A DNA stretch of 64,000 bases from Macrolepiota albuminosa (GCA_027475525.1 JAMWFC010000092.1:62001-126000), one strand, 5' to 3'. Positions 1 to 10,147 are shown, numbered from the stretch's first letter. The notes: generated by a model not told the origin, from the sequence alone. Translations and numbers: made by a program.

Positions 1-3
1 CTC

Positions 4-795
4 ATGAGGCGACACAAGGCTCAAGACAACGTCTTCGTATGCAGCCCTCGTTACGTCCCGGCCACGAGTGACCTTGAGGGCCAAAAGTCGCCGCAACAGT
101 ACGAAATGCATGTAGTTGCCCTCAATTGGCCTGATCGCAAGGAGGCTGGGAAGGAGTCTGACATGCACGAGGAGGAAGATCCATTCCTTCTTCCGCCGTT
201 GCCGACGGCCCAAAGAGCTGAGAGGACGAAATCGGCGCAATCCACGACGACCACGTATTCGGATGCGACTTATGCGCTTGAGACGGATGACGAAAGCAGG
301 AGGGACGACGTTCCTTGGGAGAGCCTGAGACATAAGAGCATCAAACGCGGCATTCTGGCGGAGGTGAAGAAGGAGGGAAACCGTATTGATACTCTGAGGC
401 CGTCGGGTACTGTGCGGAATACGGGCACGGGAGTTGGGAAGAAGACGGTTTCACGAAGGGTTTTGCGACATAGAAAAACGGACTTAAACTATCTCATCAG
501 TGATATTGACCGGATGCTCATTGGCGCGGATGCTCACGATATTTCCAGTAGTAGACCTTCAAACCTTCATGCCGATTCTGTGGTTACTACCTCGTCTCTT
601 GTGTCCACGACTACCGCGGGGGACAAAACGGAGTGGAAGCCCGGTAAAGGCTTCAGGATCGTGGAGGAGTCTCCTCTCTCCTTGCGTGGTCCCACCCCGG
701 TCACGTCCGAGGATTCTGCTGCGGTCAATATGGGAGATGGGTATGGTACCGCCTCGGCGCAACACAATACGAGCCGCAATCCCTTAGCTTCCTAA
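4..795 (+). CDS. C-terminal tail of a TVP38-like protein, left-arm copy (partial)
   Basis: An open frame runs in from the window edge and ends at a TAA near 795. The last 150 or so residues match, in the same order, the tail of the minus-strand ORF at 15427-16416 (shared IKRGIL, RIDTLRPSGTV, GTGVGKK, ISDID and KPGKGFRI blocks). That right-hand copy is joined to TVP38-like membrane segments, so this is inferred to be the tail of the same protein type. The first 105 or so residues differ from the right copy, which places the outer limit of the inverted duplication near position 335. The tail is polar, Ser/Thr-rich and without a recognised domain. The true start lies outside the window. Confidence 0.5.
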   Translation: MRRHKAQDNVFVCSPRYVPATSDLEGQKSPQQYEMHVVALNWPDRKEAGKESDMHEEEDPFLLPPLPTAQRAERTKSAQSTTTTYSDATYALETDDESRRDDVPWESLRHKSIKRGILAEVKKEGNRIDTLRPSGTVRNTGTGVGKKTVSRRVLRHRKTDLNYLISDIDRMLIGADAHDISSSRPSNLHADSVVTTSSLVSTTTAGDKTEWKPGKGFRIVEESPLSLRGPTPVTSEDSAAVNMGDGYGTASAQHNTSRNPLAS

Positions 796-1223
796 CCGAA
801 AACCTTGTCAATTGATTCAGCATGGATACAAAATGATCTGCCTTCCATGCTCAAAGGTCCTGCGAAACTGACGAGATTTACAGTAATCTCAGAATGTGCC
901 AAAGCGAATGCGAGGAAAGCTTAACCATCTTATAATGTGCCGAGTCAGGATATAACTGACGCCGCGATTACAGATGCTTCCTCGACGAGAAATCGATGCC
1001 CAGACTATTCTGGCAATCACCAATTTTTTTGAACGAACGAAACAAACGATGCTTTCTACTACAATGACTCACTTTATAATGCCTTGCAAAGAAAACATGT
1101 TCGAGAAGGTTGAATGCAGTTCGTGTGTATTTACCGCTCTGCTTCTCTGTAGTTGGAACCAAGATACACCCAGAGAAAGAAACTGAAACAAGAATGTAGG
1201 AGATCGACAGAACTGGAGTACAA
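796..1223. other. Intergenic, convergent between TVP38 tail and SDR
   Basis: No coding frame I would support. The sequence is partly mirrored at 14735-15426. This is the 3' side of both flanking genes. Confidence 0.5.
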
Positions 1224-2245
1224 TCACCATGGTAACTCGAGCGGTGTAGGCAGATTCTTCCCCATGACACGTTCAGCCTCGCCGATGTCTCTGTAGATAT
1301 AGTTGAGCAATCATGGGTTTGTGACTAGATGGGTTGTGGCATACCTTAGGCCTCGCGGGGCCCAGAACGTTCCCGTTTGTTCATGGGTGAGAGTTGTGAT
1401 AAAATCGACCGTGGACCGCGCCGCTACAGCGGGCTCGACAGCTGCTGAGGTTGAGTATAGGATTGATTATCAGTGAGGGGGACGCCTTGCCTCCGCCTGA
1501 TTCCCAGTATTTGTCATACCCAACATCCCTTGTCATGTCCGTCCGCATAAAGCCAGGCTGTAGTAGTTTATAATATTGAATTGCGATAGCGGCTGGGGAA
1601 TGGTTAGACTAAGACTTACATGTATCATAGCGACTGTGATGCCTTTATCCTGGAAGTCGTTTGCAAGGAGTTTACCGACCATGTTGGCAGCGGCTTTGCT
1701 TCCGTGGTGGCCGTAGTTCCCGCCACCTTCTTCCTTCGTACGTAGCTTGATGGAGGCACCCTCTGTCGTGATAAGGATGAACTTTGACCGCGGTGCCAAC
1801 AGGTCAGTATGAAAAGACACATCAGATGCTATTGAGTTGGTAATAATGAAACGTGATACGTACAGATGGTGGGCGAGGAAGACAGGCGCGATAGCGACAA
1901 CTTTGTACATCTCGACCTCATCTTCAAAATTCGGTTCACCAAAGGACTGATGCACCATTAAGAACGCCTCGGCACTGTTGGGCCCAGCCAACGACGCACC
2001 TCTTTCTTGAAAACCCCAGCATTCACAATGACCAAATCAAGCTTGGTCTCTCCCAGCGCCACAGCGATCTTGGCGCCTGCATCTTCGTGGGCGGTGTCGA
2101 TTGGGCTGATACGTTCGACGCCAGGCGGAAGCTGGCTGTCGCCTGAGCGGGTTGTTCCAAATGTCCCATAACCGTCTGCGTGGAGGACTTTTGTGAGCTC
2201 GTATCCGAGACCACGCGACGCGCCAATGACAAGGGCCGTAGGCAT
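1224..2245 (-). CDS. Short-chain dehydrogenase/reductase, left-arm copy (splicing possibly damaged)
   Basis: NAD(P)-dependent Rossmann oxidoreductase of the C-factor-like SDR type; substrate unknown. Exon 1 (2000-2245) starts MPTALVIGASRGLG, the dinucleotide-binding TGxxxGxG-type loop, and contains the LVIVNAG strand typical of SDRs. Exon 2 (1864-1946) encodes the EVEMYKVVAIAPVFL helix. Exon 3 carries LITTEGASI and a NYGHHGSKAAANM segment: the Lys of the active site is present, but the expected YxxxK tyrosine position reads His. Later exons run to a TGA at 1224-1226. Unlike the right copy, the codon after EPNF is Glu (FEDEV), so no nonsense is seen there. However, the TCAG acceptor used before exon 3 in the right copy is missing here, so correct splicing is doubtful. 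Confidence 0.7.
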
Positions 2246-2793
2246 TTGCGGCGGCGTTGTTCAAGTGCTGTTGTATACGTATGCTGTAATAAATAGACGA
2301 CATCTGTACACAATATGGACTTTTTGAAATGTTGCGGTTGAACTATAGAGGTATAGTTGCACAATGGACATCTTGATATGGTTCAGTGGAGGAACTCGTC
2401 CAAGCGGAAGAGGTTTCGATGAAATCTGGTCATGGAAGCGTCTGGAACACAGCGCTAAAAATCGACAAAGCTATACATAAATTGACAAGCGCCAGGTATG
2501 AGAGATGAAATTCGACACCGGAACAATGGCATTCAGATGACATGATGTGATGGCCAGTAGACCATAGAATCAGAATCAGAAAAAAGAAGGATCCGATTGC
2601 GGTTGCGGTTGCTATGTGAGCTTATGTCCAAACTCATCTATTGTGTTGGTCCTGTGAGCCTCACGTTTCTCTGCAAGCTTTGACCCATTCTCCGATAAGA
2701 AGAACTTGTAGGAACATCGGGAACCTTTCCAATTAAAGGGCTGATCGAAAGCCAACTGGGTATATATAGATAAAGCCGAGACCAATGATAACT
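2246..2793. other. Intergenic between SDR and tRNA-Asp, left arm
   Basis: No gene seen. The sequence is retained in inverted orientation at about 13165-13690, so it belongs to the duplicated segment. It presumably holds the SDR promoter next to 2245. Confidence 0.5.
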
Positions 2794-2892
2794 TCTCTGC
2801 TAGTATATCGGTTAGTACACGCGCCTGTCATTCCTGTGTTTACTACGATTGTTACACCGCGCGAAAGCTGGGTTCGACTCCCAGGCAGAGAG
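2794..2892 (+). tRNA. tRNA-Asp (GTC) with 27-nt intron, left copy
   Basis: A complete cloverleaf can be drawn. The acceptor stem TCTCTGC pairs perfectly with GCAGAGA, with discriminator G at 2892. The anticodon stem CGCGC/GCGCG encloses loop CTGTCAC with anticodon GTC at 2827-2829. The T arm is CTGGG-TTCGACT-CCCAG. A 27-nt intron (2831-2857) lies at the canonical position one base after the anticodon. Box A (TAGTATATCGG) and box B (GGTTCGACTCC) are intact, and a T-rich run follows as a likely terminator. It is duplicated in inverted orientation at 13066-13164. Confidence 0.95.
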
Positions 2893-3728
2893 ATACAGAC
2901 AGGAGTATTCATTTCTTTTATAAACAGTGGATGTCCAGCGATTGCTAGCACGCACAAAGAAACAAAACAAGCTCTATATATAACATTAAACATGTATTTC
3001 TTCTCTTTGGGCAGTGACCTCGTTCGTCCCAACTCCATCTGCATCGTCAAGTCCCCGTGCATCCTTCTGCAATTCTGCTTCCTCAACCTGCATCAGATCC
3101 ACAACCTCCTCTCCACCTTTCTCATCCTCCTCAGTCTCGTCCCCCTCGTCCTGATAATCCGGACCCTCCTCTCCTTCTCCTTCGTCACCCACCTCACCGC
3201 CTTCCCGATCCTGACCTACATATCCCCCAGCTGTTGACATAGACGCCGCAGCAGCAGCGTCGCCAAGCTCCTCCCAGTCCACGTCCATCTGGTTCGGGTG
3301 CGCCTGCAGCGCGTGCTGCACGAGCGGCACAGATGTGAATGGCGCACCGAGGTCTTTTGCTTTGGCTTTGGCTTTGATCGTCGGAGGACGCGGTGGTGCG
3401 GAGGCTGAGGCTACGAATTCAGATTCGAGGTCGGGTGCGGACTCGGGCACGGGCACGGGCACGGATATAGACGCGGACGCGGACGCAGAGGATGGCGGCG
3501 GGGCTTTCTTCTTGTCGGTTTTGACATTGGCACGGTAAACTGATATATATCGTATTTTAATTAGAGATCGTAGCGGCGCACGTGTGCGCCAGTCCCCGAC
3601 TCTTACATACCTCTTCTCTTCATTCGTTTTTTATTTTATTTATTTATTATTTCATTATTATTATACATGGTTATACATTATTGTAAGCTGAGGCTACAGG
3701 CAACGTCGGGAGCCCAGCAAGAGATAAG

Positions 3729-3828
3729 NNNNNNNNNNNNNNNNNNNNNNNNNNNNNNNNNNNNNNNNNNNNNNNNNNNNNNNNNNNNNNNNNNNNNNNN
3801 NNNNNNNNNNNNNNNNNNNNNNNNNNNN
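3729..3828. other. Assembly gap, 100 N
   Basis: Exactly 100 N, a standard placeholder for unknown gap length. No repeat is shared by its two flanks, unlike the second gap at 53802-53901. Confidence 0.98.
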
Positions 3829-3957
3829 TTTTGGATATTCCTCAGGTAAAAACTCAACATGCGTAGGAGGGCAATCTTTTTCATCAAGTACTCTAGGTGC
3901 ATGACATGGCAATTTTATTAAGGGAAACATGCTGTAATGATGTGAGAGTACTAATTT

Positions 3958-4068
3958 TAATGGTAGTACACAAAATTCAATGGTAGTGCACAAAATTCAG
4001 TGGTAGTACACAAAATTCAGTGGTAGTACACAAAATTCGGTGGGAGTTCACGTTTATTTCAGTGGGAT
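3958..4068 (+). repeat. Minisatellite, unit about 20 bp
   Basis: About five direct copies of a unit like TGGTAGTACACAAAATTCAG, the last ones diverging to GGTGGGAGTTCAC. It lies inside the Dpb4-intron insertion. Confidence 0.85.
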
Positions 4069-4654
4069 TTCACAAGTACCTAATATAGATGACTAGATAA
4101 AAAAAGATACTACAACACCCACTAAAAAAACAGCATCAGTAAAAGAAAGCAAAATCAAAGAAAAAAAACAGTAGACAAAACGCACATAGGTAAAACTTGA
4201 AAAGCAATACTATAAAAAATATAAATGACACAAAAAATAACGATAGAAAACAGCACAGACAGGTGAAATCACAACGGACAAGTGGAACAGGAAAGTAGCA
4301 AACACACAACGTTGTTGGAACAGAAATGAGCAGATGACGTGCACTAGTGGTGGACAAGCGATTACAGAATAGCCAACAGTGCAATGCAAGAAACACACGG
4401 CGTGAAATAGTAGTCAAACAAGCAGCAAGCAAGGAACAGCAGTGAACAGGCAGCACAAAATCGTACTGCAACAGAAAACAAGCACTACAGCAGACAGAGA
4501 TTACAATAGGCAGACATGAAATGAATAAAGACGACACCTATAACAGGCTCGCAGACAGCGCTGCGGCAGGAAATGATTACATTATGAAGGATTAAAGCAC
4601 TAGTAGTAAGAAAAACATACCAATATGACAAAATAGTCTGAATAGCGGTAGCAG

Positions 4655-4817
4655 ACAATGGTAACAAAGACAAGTTTGAAGTCGTGAATATTTACTAATG
4701 ATTGAAAAAAGTAAATGAGACAATACAAGCACTAATAAGGAACCTTATAGAAACTTTTAAAACATCACATGATCTGGGGTAAATCTAGGGGAACTCGACC
4801 TTGTAAAAGATTATTAA
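4655..4817. repeat. Direct repeat with 9205-9415 (first copy)
   Basis: Shares ordered blocks with 9205-9415: a GGTAACAAAGACAAGTTTGAAGTC-type start, then GAGACAA, ACTAATAAGGAAC, ATAGAAACTT, ATCACATGATCTG and GAACTCGACCTTGTAAA. The second copy ends at the insertion edge. This may be a diverged terminal sequence of an element, or a second nested insertion. Confidence 0.5.
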
Positions 4818-4898
4818 TTTTTTATAGAAACTTTTAAAACATCACATGATCTGGGGTAAATCTAGGGGAACTCGACCTTGTAAAAGATTATTAATTTT
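4745..4898 (+). repeat. 77-bp tandem duplication (probable assembly artefact)
   Basis: Period exactly 77. Same kind at 6246, 7298, 7521, 21778, 24884, 30061, 37912, 41028, 45404, 50241, 53725 (across the N gap), 59960, 60899, 61287, 62874 and 63731. Only this one is listed here as an example. Confidence 0.85.
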
Positions 4899-4936
4899 GT
4901 ATATTTATATATTTTTTTATTTTTTTAATTCTCTTA

Positions 4937-4963
4937 TTCTTTTTTTTTTTTTTTTTTTTTTTT
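4937..4963 (+). repeat. Poly-T tract
   Basis: An uninterrupted run of more than 20 T residues, followed by a 200-bp stretch without coding signal. It could be the A-tail (minus strand) of a retroposed sequence, but no target duplication was found. Confidence 0.6.
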
Positions 4964-5260
4964 GGAGGAGCGTTACCTTGTTTGGTAGCTATTTGCAACT
5001 AACAAACTTTGCCCTTTGGGGTTAGTTCTCATAGCTCATAGCCCGCTAGTTTACAGACAGTCCGTCTGTTTTTAGGCGTCCACCCTGAGGAAATGCTTTA
5101 CGCACACTCCTGGTATGGTAATTCTCTTATTCTCTCACTCTTATATATAATGGTTAGATCACGCGTATAAAGCTGAAAGTTCAAAATTCGATATTCCGAC
5201 CTAATGACGTGTGATGTTGTCTTTTGACCAATCTCTCTGTACATCATATCTTTATAGTAA

Positions 5261-5344
5261 GCCCTTGTAGTTCAGTGGAATATTTATAAATTGATATTTC
5301 TCTATACTGTGCACAAGCGGCGGGTTCGACTCCCCCGTAGTGCA
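5261..5344 (+). ncRNA. tRNA-Gly-like sequence, probably a pseudogene or SINE head
   Basis: Starts GCCCTTGTAGTTCAGTGG (box A) and ends with a T-arm-like GCGGGTTCGACTCCCCC (perfect box B at 5323-5333) followed by GTAGTGCA. The two ends resemble the acceptor and T arms of tRNA-Gly. The middle does not give a convincing anticodon arm and is too long, and the acceptor stem has at least one mismatch. Confidence 0.4.
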
Positions 5345-6060
5345 TGATGGTATTCCTTTGACCATTCTTGTTTTCAAACCATTACGTAAGTGCCCGTCCC
5401 CACGAACGATTACATAATGATTTTATTATTATTATTATTGTATATAGTCATCATCATTATTTGTAATACATACGTCTCTTTCTTTCCTCCCTGTCTTTTC
5501 TTAAAATTTTCGATTTCAAACTATCTTACCGCTAGCTTGCTCATAGGTCATGTTACTGCACAACTCTGGAAATGCTATATCCTCGTCGCTTCTTCTGCTA
5601 TAACGAACTGGTACCGTCAGTCTATGTTGTCGTGTACTCACTCAACGGACACCTACTGGAGGCAAACACTATCAATCACTGTGGTTCAACTTGGTACTTA
5701 TTACTACTCGTTGCGAGCTAGAATGTTTCGATAGGTAAAATTCTGGCAATTAGTACAATGTAAGTACGACTTCAGCCTGTTCAATCTATGGATCTATGCG
5801 GCTTGAAACGAATCTTTTCTGCGAATGCGACCATGGAAAAACCGTTGTATTACTCGAACAACTATGCAATGAAGCCTTATATATACCAACCTGCTAAAAC
5901 AACCAAGATGTTCAGTGACATTAAGTATGACTTTAGTGAACACTCACTCACTTATACGAAAATAACCGTACGCGGTCGATATTTCCTCTCAACATCACTT
6001 CATATACGTTTACTTTTTTTTGGTGTATAACGTTGAACAACGTCTTCACACAACATCCAT
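5345..6060. other. Unassigned AT-rich sequence within the insertion
   Basis: Several open frames of 80-115 codons occur, but none has a recognisable domain or convincing codon pattern. I see nothing firm in it. Confidence 0.4.
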
Positions 6061-6061
6061 G

Positions 6062-6632
6062 TCTGAACTTCCACACGTTGACGATATACAGTGTTGGCGC
6101 CCGCGCACGTCTCCCTACTCCTTCGGCGGAAGACGAATGAGAGAAATTGCGGATGTTGGGTTCACCATTGTCACTAGACGGTACCTCGACGTTTTAAGTA
6201 GTTATAACGTCAAAAATCTAGTATTTTGGTGAGTTTTTCTATTTTACTTTATATTAGCGCTTTTTTTTACATATTGTATCTTTCTAATGTCAGCTCTTAT
6301 ACCCATCACGACCTGCGCTTTTACTTTATATTAGCGCTTTTTTTTACATATTGTATCTTTCTAATGTCAGCTCTTATACCCATCACGACCTGCGCGCGCG
6401 ACACCTCACCCTCAAAGGATTCGATACGAACCAACGATTAGTCGCCGCCTTTCACGTACATCGTAGCGACGACAATCAATACCTTGACGAAGCGTTCACT
6501 TACGCATATTCGGGCGATTCATACAGCTGGACGGCGAAAAATATTATCGTCAAGCACGTCGTTCTCAACCACGTAACTCAACGCCATATTTTCAACACAA
6601 CTTCGAAAATCGTTGTAAGTCTTCATTTTACT
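6062..6632 (+). CDS. Possible spliced hypothetical gene fragment
   Basis: A GC-richer island within AT-rich sequence. One frame from 6062 (MSELPHVDDIQCWRPR...) reaches a GTGAGT-like donor near 6230. A second open stretch from about 6396 (HLTLKGFDTNQRLVAAFHVH...) continues for about 75 residues. The intervening segment contains a 77-bp duplication that is probably an assembly error. No family is recognised; it may be captured host sequence. Confidence 0.2.
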
Positions 6633-7032
6633 CTTCAAGTTTACTTCGAACTCATTTTATTACGAGTGCGCGTATGTTACAACACAAAATAATAACGATA
6701 CATCAATAGGTAGTATTACTTTCTTTTCGTAGGTAAGTTAACTTTGTTTTTCACGATTACAATCCGCTATATGTTTTTTTTCAAACAGATTTTATTTTAT
6801 TTTATTTATTTATTTATTTATTTTATTATATAATATATTATGTATATCGTATCGTACCACTCAATGTATGTATCATATCATATCATTTATCATGATCATA
6901 TCTATACATAAATTACTGTAATAACCATATATAACAATAAAGTAATAAAGAAAATAAAGAACGAAGAGAAGAGTACATACATACAATAAATAAAATTAAT
7001 AAAATACAAGTAATAAAAGAAAAAGGAACATG

Positions 7033-7119
7033 TAAGAGTCGGGGACCGGCTCACACGTATGCCGCCACGATAATAATATTTTAAGTCGTAGCGACCCATG
7101 CGCCGGTCACCGACTCTTA
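7033..7119. mobile_element. Short MITE-like palindromic element (87 bp)
   Basis: Long imperfect terminal inverted repeats: TAAGAGTCGGGGACCGG at the left and CCGGTCACCGACTCTTA at the right, with further pairing towards the centre (GCCACGA against TCGTAGCG). Its half-site matches the left edge of the whole insertion at 3569-3605, suggesting one family made both. Confidence 0.6.
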
Positions 7120-7124
7120 TTATA

Positions 7125-7745
7125 TTTCTCTTTCTTTTATTATCAATCATTTATGTCTTACATATGATGATCATTAATAATAAATTTATTACATAAGCGT
7201 TCATCTGGACGAACGCTTATGTAATCATTTGAGAACAGGTCTGCAGTGACTGTAATTTTCCTACACGGAGTGATAAAAAAAAACTTCTCTTTCTTTTATT
7301 ATCAATCATTTATGTCTTACATATGATGATCATTAATAATAAATTTATTACATAAGTGTTTGTCTGGATGAATTATTATCAATCATTTATGTCTTACATA
7401 TGATGATCATTAATAATAAATTTATTACATAAGTGTTTGTCTGGATGAACGCTTATGTAATCATTTGAGAACAGGTCTGCAGTGACTGTAATTTTCCTAC
7501 ACGGAGTGATAAAAAAACTTCTCTTTCTTTTATTATCAATCATTTGTGTCTTACATATGATGATGATTCATTAATAATAAATGTATTACGTATTATTCTC
7601 TTTCTTTTATTATCAATCATTTGTGTCTTACATATGATGATGATTCATTAATAATAAATGTATTACGTATTACGTAGCGTTCGTCTGGACGAACGCTTAT
7701 GTAATCATTTGAGAACACTGTAATTTTCCTACACAGAGTGATAAA
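7125..7745 (+). repeat. Tandem array with embedded 14-bp hairpins
   Basis: Several copies of a TTCTCTTTCTTTTATTATCAATC... unit of about 150-220 bp. They contain an inverted repeat TTACATAAGCGTTC/GAACGCTTATGTAA (best at about 7190-7224) and the conserved motif GAGAACAGGTCTGCAGTG. Two of the duplications inside (near 7298 and 7521) have a period of exactly 77 bp and may be assembly errors. No coding potential. Confidence 0.6.
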
Positions 7746-8093
7746 AAATTTAAAAGAAAACTAGCCTTGAAAGTTATAAAAATACAATAAAATTTTTGGG
7801 AGTATTATTATGTACTCAGTCTAGATTTCAAGAGGAAAGAAGACTCAAAAATTGAGAGAGCCTATTGCACATTAAAATGTGCAAAAAGAGTTGCTAATCC
7901 CAACAGGCAAAAGTTCAGAGTTATACACAAAGAAAAAGCACAGATTCAGATCAGGTTCTATTGAATGATACTGTAGCCAAATTGCAAGATGCTGATTTTG
8001 AACCAAGTAACAGACACTCAGACTCTGACTAGGAGAATAAACTTCAAGACTATTGGGGTACCTATACACTGTTCGTTGCAGTCAGCAAGGCTG

Positions 8094-8288
8094 TGTAACA
8101 CTTCCAGAGGATGGAACCAGGAAAACTGGAACTAGCAGGGGTTGAACCTGCATCGCATGTTACCATTACACCATAGTCCCGTGTTACTATTTGCTTTTTG
8201 TTGTCAACTAGTACCATTCTAGCTCCAGTCAATAGGGGCTTAAGCATAACCCCAGGCTTTAACTAAGGTATATTGACACACCCTTACA
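8094..8288 (-). repeat. TRIM LTR, 3' copy
   Basis: 195 bp, TGTAAG...GTTACA ends in the minus sense. It carries a tRNA-like core at 8128-8180. Confidence 0.65.
8128..8180 (-). ncRNA. tRNA-like Pol III unit in TRIM LTR (3' copy)
   Basis: 53 nt on the minus strand. The acceptor GGGACTA pairs with TAGTTCC (one G-U). Box A is TGGTGTAATGG and box B is GGTTCAACCCC. TTTT follows within a few bases as a potential Pol III terminator. The anticodon arm is missing, so it cannot act as a decoding tRNA. Confidence 0.55.
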
Positions 8289-8497
8289 CTCTCCCCTCTA
8301 GACTTGTTCCGGCAAGTCTCAGGATCTCAAGTGCGCCCTCCTTGTACCTTATCCTGATCACAGACCATGCATCCGGTATTTCATGACTTATAGGTCCCAG
8401 GGTAAAGGCCACCTTATGTCAGCAGATCAACCTAGATCATGACGCAGGCTTGGTCACGAACATACAAGGCTAGCACAGCCACTGTAGTTCCGCCAAA

Positions 8498-8701
8498 TGT
8501 AACACTTCCTGATGATTGAACCGACAACCTCAGGAAAGCTGGAACTAGCAGGACTTGAACCTGCATCGCATGTTACCATTACACCATAGTCCCGTGTTAC
8601 TATTTGCTTATTGTTGTCAACTAGTACTATCCTAGCTCCAGTCAATAGGGGCTTAAGCATAACCCCGGGCTTTAACTAAGGTATATTGACACATCCTTAC
8701 A
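8498..8701 (-). repeat. TRIM LTR, 5' copy
   Basis: 204 bp; same sequence as 8094-8288 with small indels, including AACCGACAACCTC near its left end. It carries the tRNA-like core at 8541-8593. Confidence 0.65.
8541..8593 (-). ncRNA. tRNA-like Pol III unit in TRIM LTR (5' copy)
   Basis: Same 53-nt length and box A as the other copy. Its T arm is perfect (GCAGG-TTCAAGT-CCTGC) with box B GGTTCAAGTCC. The two copies differ in the T loop yet both keep the arm paired. The following T run is only TTT. Confidence 0.55.
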
Positions 8702-9204
8702 GTCTGTGAATGAAGGGAAGACACATACAATGAGAAATTCCTGAGCTTGGATAAGGAAATTTTAGGCTTAGCCATAACACTTTTTTGCATTGGATCAGAG
8801 AGTCTATATTATAAAAAGGGCGGCTTCCACCACAATCAGTCTGTATAGACATATTGGACCCTGTGATGTGAGGGTCAGTCATCTTTGTCTCAGGAAGTTC
8901 TTCATCTGTTGGCTCTGCAGCCATTTGATCTATCCTATTGTCTGGTTGTTTAGTTATGGGGTCCCACTTTACAGAAGGGGTGTTTAGTATGTTTTTTGCT
9001 CTATTTACACACGGGTGGGGGTGAAATTTCATTTGGTATTTTACATATAATGTACAGCCAGACTACATATTATATTACCGGATAGCTGTATATATGCATA
9101 GGAGGAAGAGAGAGAGAAGACCTATATATATATAGAAAATGAACTTGATACTTCCTATATGTCTGTTGGTATAGTATTATTATGTATGACAAATAGCTGC
9201 TGAA

Positions 9205-9415
9205 TAACAGTAAGACATGGTAACAAAACAGACAAGTTTAAAGTCTCGTTGATAAAGTCGTTGATGATGATTTTTGAAAAGAGCAAGCGAGACAAAATAT
9301 ACTAATAAGGAACTTAATAGAAACTTCTAGAGCATTCCAGAGCATCACGTGATCTGAAACGAACTTGTGAGAAACTCGAGACGTTCGAGCTTGTAAAGAA
9401 CCCTTTCTCTTACTT
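9205..9415. repeat. Direct repeat with 4655-4817 (second copy)
   Basis: Diverged direct copy ending a few bases before the inverted CCCGACTC motif that closes the insertion. See the first copy for shared blocks. Confidence 0.5.
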
Positions 9416-10147
9416 ACGTAAGAGAGTCGGGGATTGGACATGTTTCGTGGTAGAACATACGTACCGACTAGTTCGGTTTGTAGCTTCTCGACGAGGTCAC
9501 CGAATTCTATCATTTCGAGCGCTTTCAGCACGTCCGAGGCGGAGATGGACTTGTGTTGCTTCGAGACTGCTACATCGTGGGCTCTACATTCCGGTTAAAC
9601 GCGTTGAGAGAAACTCGTGATAGGACTTTATAATCACATACGCACGTCGCAGCTAAAAGTTCGTAATTATAAACACACGAATAAAAAAGCATAGTATAAT
9701 GATGGGAACGTACCAAGGTAATTTATGAACACCGTCGAGCCTTTCACGAGCGACAGCACAGTTTCCTTCTGCAACTTTGCATTATCCGGAAGCTACATGT
9801 GTGTGTTTTTGTGTGATCAGCGTACACTTTACGATATTCATACAAAACGAAAACGAGGGCTTACAGCGGATTTAGCAATCTTGGTGACGAGGCTCTTGGG
9901 GAGCTCAAAGTTCTCGATACCGTCAGAGACGAGATCTTGCTGGGCTTGGGCGGAAATTGGGCCTGAAGGAGCGTCTTTACGCGGCATGATGCATGTAATT
10001 GTAACGTGCACGTGGGGAACAGTAGAGGGTAGGTACTAGTCGAATTCACGCGCCGTATGGTCGTGTTTGGCTACCTTTCTATTATCTTTTGTGCTAAACC
10101 AAAGCGAGTTCTCAGTTCTCTACTGAAACAAAATTCGTATGGTATGA

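Larger units (their letters stand above)
8094..8701 (-). mobile_element. TRIM-like miniature LTR retroelement with tRNA-like LTRs
   Basis: Two direct LTR-like repeats in the same orientation (8094-8288 and 8498-8701) run TGTAAGGGTGTGTC...AGTGTTACA on the minus strand and flank an internal region of only 209 bp with no ORF. Just before the downstream LTR (minus-strand sense) is a polypurine tract, AGAGGGGAGAG (8289-8299), as expected for second-strand priming. Flanking 5-mers GGCTG and GTCTG are a possible decayed target duplication. No clear tRNA primer-binding site is seen. Size and layout fit TRIM elements, which depend on proteins from other retrotransposons. Confidence 0.65.
3569..9431. 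mobile_element. Composite AT-rich insertion in the left Dpb4 intron
   Basis: Comparison with the uninterrupted right copy (near 12386-12392) fixes the edges: the intron reads through ...TCCAATCTCTAATT... on the right but is split here, with GAT repeated at both edges (3566-3568 and 9432-9434). Both ends carry an inverted CCCGACTCTTAC-like motif (about 3592-3604 and 9416-9431). The left end also has CGTAGCGGCGCAC with a hairpin, and the same motif recurs in the MITE at 7033-7119. No transposase was recognised. The interior is a patchwork of smaller repeats and includes the 100-N gap at 3729-3828, so its class is unresolved. Confidence 0.65.
2986..9987 (-). pseudogene. DPB4: Dpb4/POLE3-type histone-fold gene, left copy, split by a 5.9-kb intron insertion
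   Basis: Small subunit of DNA polymerase epsilon (also found in CHRAC-type remodellers), a histone-fold DNA-binding protein. Going leftwards on the minus strand: ATG at 9987 with MPRKDAPSGP, then ELPKSLVTKIAKSA and the next helices, a 7-nt exon at 9646-9652, then the exon with SASDVLKALEMIEFGD ending at 9465. The last exon (2986-3539) encodes an acidic Glu/Asp-rich tail. Between them the intron measures 5,925 nt instead of about 58 in the right copy because a mobile segment (3569-9431) is inserted. All visible coding exons are open, so a correctly spliced product is not excluded, but an intron of this size is far outside the norm here. Its donor after exon 2 is intact (GT), unlike the right copy. 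Confidence 0.75.
335..10147 (+). repeat. Inverted segmental duplication, left arm
   Basis: Mirror image of 11683-16036, carrying TVP38 tail, SDR, tRNA-Asp and Dpb4 in the same order. Inner edge: the match runs to GTATGGTATGA at about 10147 and then stops. Outer edge: the match stops near 335, just before the IKRGIL codons. The arm is interrupted by the insertion at 3569-9431. Confidence 0.85.

Noticed and set aside
4136..4537. 133-codon minus-strand frame rich in Phe, Cys and Leu
   Set aside because: Composition simply reflects A-rich plus-strand sequence; no domain, start context or conservation.
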